The translations under genes and the position numbers were made by a program. A stretch of 64,000 bases of DNA, from NCBI RefSeq assembly GCF_004361855.1, contig NZ_SNWQ01000018.1, positions 92,825 through 156,824 on the forward strand, given 5' to 3'. Shown in pieces: positions 61,306 through 64,000 of this stretch. The stretch is from Kribbella caucasensis (GTDB taxonomy: Bacteria; Actinomycetota; Actinomycetes; Propionibacteriales; Kribbellaceae). A model generated the notes under the pieces. It had not been told where the DNA came from. It saw only the letters and a list, made by a program, of their open reading frames with translations, and ran no database searches. The stretch's first letter is position 1, and the number at the start of each line of letters is the position of its first letter.

Positions 61306-61341
61306 ACGGGCCGCCGCTCCTCGCCCGAAGCGGCGGCCCGT
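61306..61341 (+). terminator. Terminator after the sugar ABC operon
   Basis: A perfect 13-bp stem (61306-61318 with 61329-61341) follows the permease stop by about 70 nt and is followed by CTCGTTGT. It separates the operon from the LtrA-like gene. Confidence 0.75.
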
Positions 61342-61366
61342 CTCGTTGTCCCCCGCGGAGTGCAGA

Positions 61367-62599
61367 ATGAGCCGCATGAGCACATGGAGGACGCCGATCC
61401 GGGCGCAAGCGACAACCGAGAACCAGCCGGTGACCACGCTGGAACTCTTCTTCGACCTGGTCTTCGTCTTCGCCCTGACCCAGATCACCGCGCTGATGGC
61501 GCACGACCTGACCTGGACCGGCGCGCTCCGCGGCGTACTGCTGATCGGGTTGCTGTGGTGGAGCTGGATCGGGTTCTCCTGGATCTGCAACGTGGTCAAG
61601 GCCGACGAGGGTTCGGTGCGCGGCGTCATCCTGCTCGCGATGGCGGCTCTGTTCGTGATCGCGCTGGCGATCCCGGAGGCGTTCGAGGACCTGCCCGGCG
61701 GCCTGCCCGGTCCGGTGGTGATCGCCCTCGCGTACTTCGCCTTCCGGGCGCTGCACCTGGTCCTGTTCTGGCTGATCGCCGACGGGGACCCAGTGCTCCG
61801 CCGGACGCTGATCCGCTTCGCACCGTCGATGCTGGCCGGGACCACTCTGCTGCTGGTGGCGTCGCAGTTCGACGGCACCACCCAGACATTGCTGTGGGGT
61901 CTCGCTCTGGCCGCGGACTACGGCGGCACCTATCTCGTCGACTCCCGCGGCTGGCGGTTCAACTCGGCCACCCACTTCGCCGAACGGCACGGCCTGATCG
62001 TCATCATCGCGCTCGGCGAATCCATCGTCGCGATCGGCGTCGGCGTCACCGACCTGCCGATCTCCTGGCCGATCATCGCCGCCTCCATCCTCGGCCTGGC
62101 CGTGTCGGCAGCCCTCTGGTGGATCTACTTCGACGCCGCCACCCGGTACGGCGAACACGCGCTCGCGGCCGAACCCGCCGAGACCCGCCCGGGGCTGGCC
62201 CGCGACGCCTACACCTTCCTGCACTTCCCGATGGTGGCCGGCATCGTCATCCTCGCCCTCGGCCTGAAGAAGGTCCTCGAGTACGTCGGCGACACCGACC
62301 ACCACACCCTCTCCGATCCCCTGAAGGGCGTCGGCCACTACGCCCTCTTCGCCGGCGTGATCCTCTACCTGCTCGGCCACGTCGGCTTCAAATGGCGCAC
62401 CATCCATCAGTTGGGGATCACCCGCCTGATCGCGGCCGCTGTCGGCGTCATCGCCCTTTTCGCCACCACTCCACTACCGGCCCTCGCCCAACTCGCGGTA
62501 CTGACCGCTCTGCTCGGCATCCTGGTCGGCTACGAATCCGTCCACTACGCCCGCGAACGCGAAGCACTTAAACACGGCCCACACGGCCCACCCGCCTGA
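61367..62599 (+). CDS. Low temperature requirement protein A-like membrane protein
   Basis: A 410-residue membrane protein with about eleven helices and the LtrA openings TTLELFFDLVFVFALTQIT and HFAERHGLIVIIALGESIVA. The family is named from a Listeria cold-growth mutant; its biochemical function is unknown. I chose ATG 61367 (GGAG 7 nt upstream). TTG 61346 is an alternative. Confidence 0.92.
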   Translation: MSRMSTWRTPIRAQATTENQPVTTLELFFDLVFVFALTQITALMAHDLTWTGALRGVLLIGLLWWSWIGFSWICNVVKADEGSVRGVILLAMAALFVIALAIPEAFEDLPGGLPGPVVIALAYFAFRALHLVLFWLIADGDPVLRRTLIRFAPSMLAGTTLLLVASQFDGTTQTLLWGLALAADYGGTYLVDSRGWRFNSATHFAERHGLIVIIALGESIVAIGVGVTDLPISWPIIAASILGLAVSAALWWIYFDAATRYGEHALAAEPAETRPGLARDAYTFLHFPMVAGIVILALGLKKVLEYVGDTDHHTLSDPLKGVGHYALFAGVILYLLGHVGFKWRTIHQLGITRLIAAAVGVIALFATTPLPALAQLAVLTALLGILVGYESVHYAREREALKHGPHGPPA

Positions 62600-62605
62600 C
62601 AACAG

Positions 62606-62639
62606 CGAAAGCCCCTGCCACGGCCGGCAGGGGCTTTCG
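62606..62639. terminator. Bidirectional terminator
   Basis: A perfect 14-bp stem (62606-62619 with 62626-62639) and a 6-nt loop, followed by TTTT on the plus strand. It lies between the convergent LtrA-like and oligopeptide ATPase genes. Confidence 0.92.
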
Positions 62640-62652
62640 TTTTGCTGGTGGA

Positions 62653-63717
62653 TCAGGCCGTTTCGGCGATCAGGTCTACCTTCGGCTCGGCGAAGTGGCA
62701 GGCGGCCGTGTGGCCGCTGCCGGAGCGGGGCTTGATCTCCAGCAGGGGTTCCTGGGTGGCGCAGATGTCCTCAGACTTCCAGCAGCGGGTCCGGAAGCGG
62801 CAACCGCTGGGTGGGTCGATCGGGGACGGGACGTCGCCTACCAGGCGGATTCGCTCCTTCGGCGGGACGCCGCGGATGGTGCCGAGGTCGGGGGCGGCCG
62901 ACAGCAGCGCCTGGGTGTAGGGGTGCTGCGGGGCGCCGTAGATCTGCTCCCGCGGGCCCTGCTCGACGATCTTGCCCAGGTACATCACCGCGACTTCGTC
63001 ACAGAAGTGCCGGACGACACCGAGGTCGTGCGCGATGAAGACGAAGGCGATGCCGAGGTCGCGGCGCAGATCCTCCATCAGGTTCATCACCTGGGCCTGG
63101 ATGGACACGTCCAGGGCGGACACCGGCTCGTCGGCGATGATCACCTCGGGCTCGACGGCGAGCGCGCGGGCGATCCCGATCCGCTGGCGCTGACCGCCGG
63201 AGAACTCGTTCGGGTAGCGGTTGTGGTGCTCTGGGTTGAGACCGACCCGCTCGAGCAGTTCCTGGACCCGGTCGAGCTCCTTGCCCTTCTTGACCAGGTT
63301 GTGCACGCGCAGCGGCGTACTGATGATGTTGCTGACCGTCTGGCGCGGGTTCAGCGAGCTGTACGGGTCCTGGAAGACGATCTGCAGCTGCCGCCGGAAC
63401 GGGCGCAGGTCCTTCTCCTTCAGCCGGGCGATGTCGGTGCCCTTGAAGAGGATCTGGCCCGCGGTCGGGGTGAGCAGCCGGGTGATCATCCGGCCGGTGG
63501 TCGACTTGCCGCAGCCGGACTCGCCGACCAGACCGAGGCTGGCGCCCGGCTTCAGGTCGAAGCTGACGCCGTCGACGGCCTGGACCACCTTCCTGGCCCG
63601 GCCGAGACCGGCCACCTCCTTGATCGGGAAGTGCATCTTGAGGTCGCGGACCTGCAGCAGCGGGGTGACCGAGCCGTTGGCCGGAACGTTGTCCTGCACA
63701 GGTGTTGTCATGCTCAT
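62653..63717 (-). CDS. Oligopeptide/dipeptide ABC transporter ATPase (DppF/OppF type)
   Basis: A 354-residue ATPase: GESGCGKST (about 69-77), VFQDPYSSLNPRQ, signature FSGGQRQR, Walker B VIIADEPVSALD, IAHDLGVVRHF. The C-terminal oligopeptide extension is CRFRTRCWKSEDIC, whose Cys spacing binds an iron-sulfur or zinc centre in some relatives. ATG 63717 (or 63711) is the start. It lies 21 nt after its partner ATPase. Confidence 0.95.
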   Translation of the reverse strand: MSMTTPVQDNVPANGSVTPLLQVRDLKMHFPIKEVAGLGRARKVVQAVDGVSFDLKPGASLGLVGESGCGKSTTGRMITRLLTPTAGQILFKGTDIARLKEKDLRPFRRQLQIVFQDPYSSLNPRQTVSNIISTPLRVHNLVKKGKELDRVQELLERVGLNPEHHNRYPNEFSGGQRQRIGIARALAVEPEVIIADEPVSALDVSIQAQVMNLMEDLRRDLGIAFVFIAHDLGVVRHFCDEVAVMYLGKIVEQGPREQIYGAPQHPYTQALLSAAPDLGTIRGVPPKERIRLVGDVPSPIDPPSGCRFRTRCWKSEDICATQEPLLEIKPRSGSGHTAACHFAEPKVDLIAETA

Positions 63718-63738
63718 CTCTCTCCCTCAGCCCAGTCC

Positions 63739-64000
63739 CTAGCCCAGCCTTGGCGCGACCTCGGCCTCGTAGATCGAGGCCTTGTCGTGCAGGTGGCAAC
63801 GGGACGTGTGCGCGCCGGCGCCGTCGACCGGCAGCAGCTCGGGCAGGTCGGTGGTGCAGCGTTCGCCCTTCACCCGGTCCTTGTACGGACAGCGCGGGTT
63901 GAAGGAGCAGCCGGTGGGCAGGTTCAGCAGACTCGGCGGCAGGCCCTTGATCGGGCGCAGCCGCTCGTTCGCGGCCGAGACTGTCGGGATCGACTCGAGC
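63739..64000 (-). CDS. Oligopeptide/dipeptide ABC transporter ATPase (DppD/OppD type), C-terminal part
   Basis: The last 86 codons of a gene running off the right edge, read on the minus strand in the frame beginning CTC at 63999. It ends LPTGCSFNPRCPYK...CHLHDKASIYEAEVAPRLG, the oligopeptide C-terminal module with its four Cys pattern. Its partner follows 21 nt later, the usual DppD-DppF order. Confidence 0.88.
   Translation of the reverse strand, partial: LESIPTVSAANERLRPIKGLPPSLLNLPTGCSFNPRCPYKDRVKGERCTTDLPELLPVDGAGAHTSRCHLHDKASIYEAEVAPRLG

Overview
This is a high-GC actinobacterial chromosome segment. GTG and TTG starts, ATGA/GTGA gene overlaps, an SCO2322-family protein, a DUF3043 protein and a PspA/PspAA pair all point to Actinomycetota. 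The large secreted beta-propeller/PKD proteins make a Kribbella-like member of the Nocardioidaceae my best guess, which is inference and not proof. I saw no rRNA, tRNA or CRISPR array.

Positions 1-45.5 kb form one large surface-polysaccharide locus. It holds two initiating polyprenyl glycosylphosphotransferases (4102-5607 and 44005-45498), a GDP-L-fucose pathway (gmd, fcl), and glycosyltransferases (WecG/TagA type, GT2, a PssD/PssE pair, a CDP-glycerol transferase). It also holds two flippases, an O-antigen ligase/polymerase-like protein and two Wzz-like proteins. Scattered through it are a sulfotransferase and the enzymes that make its donor PAPS (cysD, cysN, cysC), plus cysQ, which clears the by-product PAP. 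No PAPS reductase or sulfite reductase is present. The simplest reading is a sulfated, probably fucose-containing exopolysaccharide or capsule.

Around the assembly genes lie secreted proteins: a beta-propeller phytase with a PKD domain, three tandem giant beta-propeller/PKD proteins, a LamG-like lipoprotein, an RCC1-repeat lipoprotein and two tandem GH26-like glycosidases. The second glycosidase has a c-di-AMP (ydaO-type) riboswitch in its leader. Four secreted proteins share a C-terminal region of about 200 residues that I cannot name. An HTH-less AAA/STAND ATPase and a methyltransferase lie downstream of the giant proteins on the same strand.

Positions 45.6-49 kb carry housekeeping genes: pspA-pspAA, a DUF3043 membrane protein, an aldo/keto reductase and a small ORF, closed by a strong hairpin. 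Positions 48.95-56.3 kb are a cobalamin-riboswitch-headed operon: SCO2322-like protein, EcfT, fused EcfA ATPase, ECF S component, cobU and cobS. It is interrupted by a solitary IS200/IS605-type tnpB element lying exactly between the ATPase and S-component genes. Positions 56.3-61.3 kb hold a ROK regulator and a xylose-type sugar ABC transporter with twin palindromic operators. The window ends with an LtrA-like membrane protein and, on the minus strand, two oligopeptide ABC ATPase genes, the last cut by the window edge.
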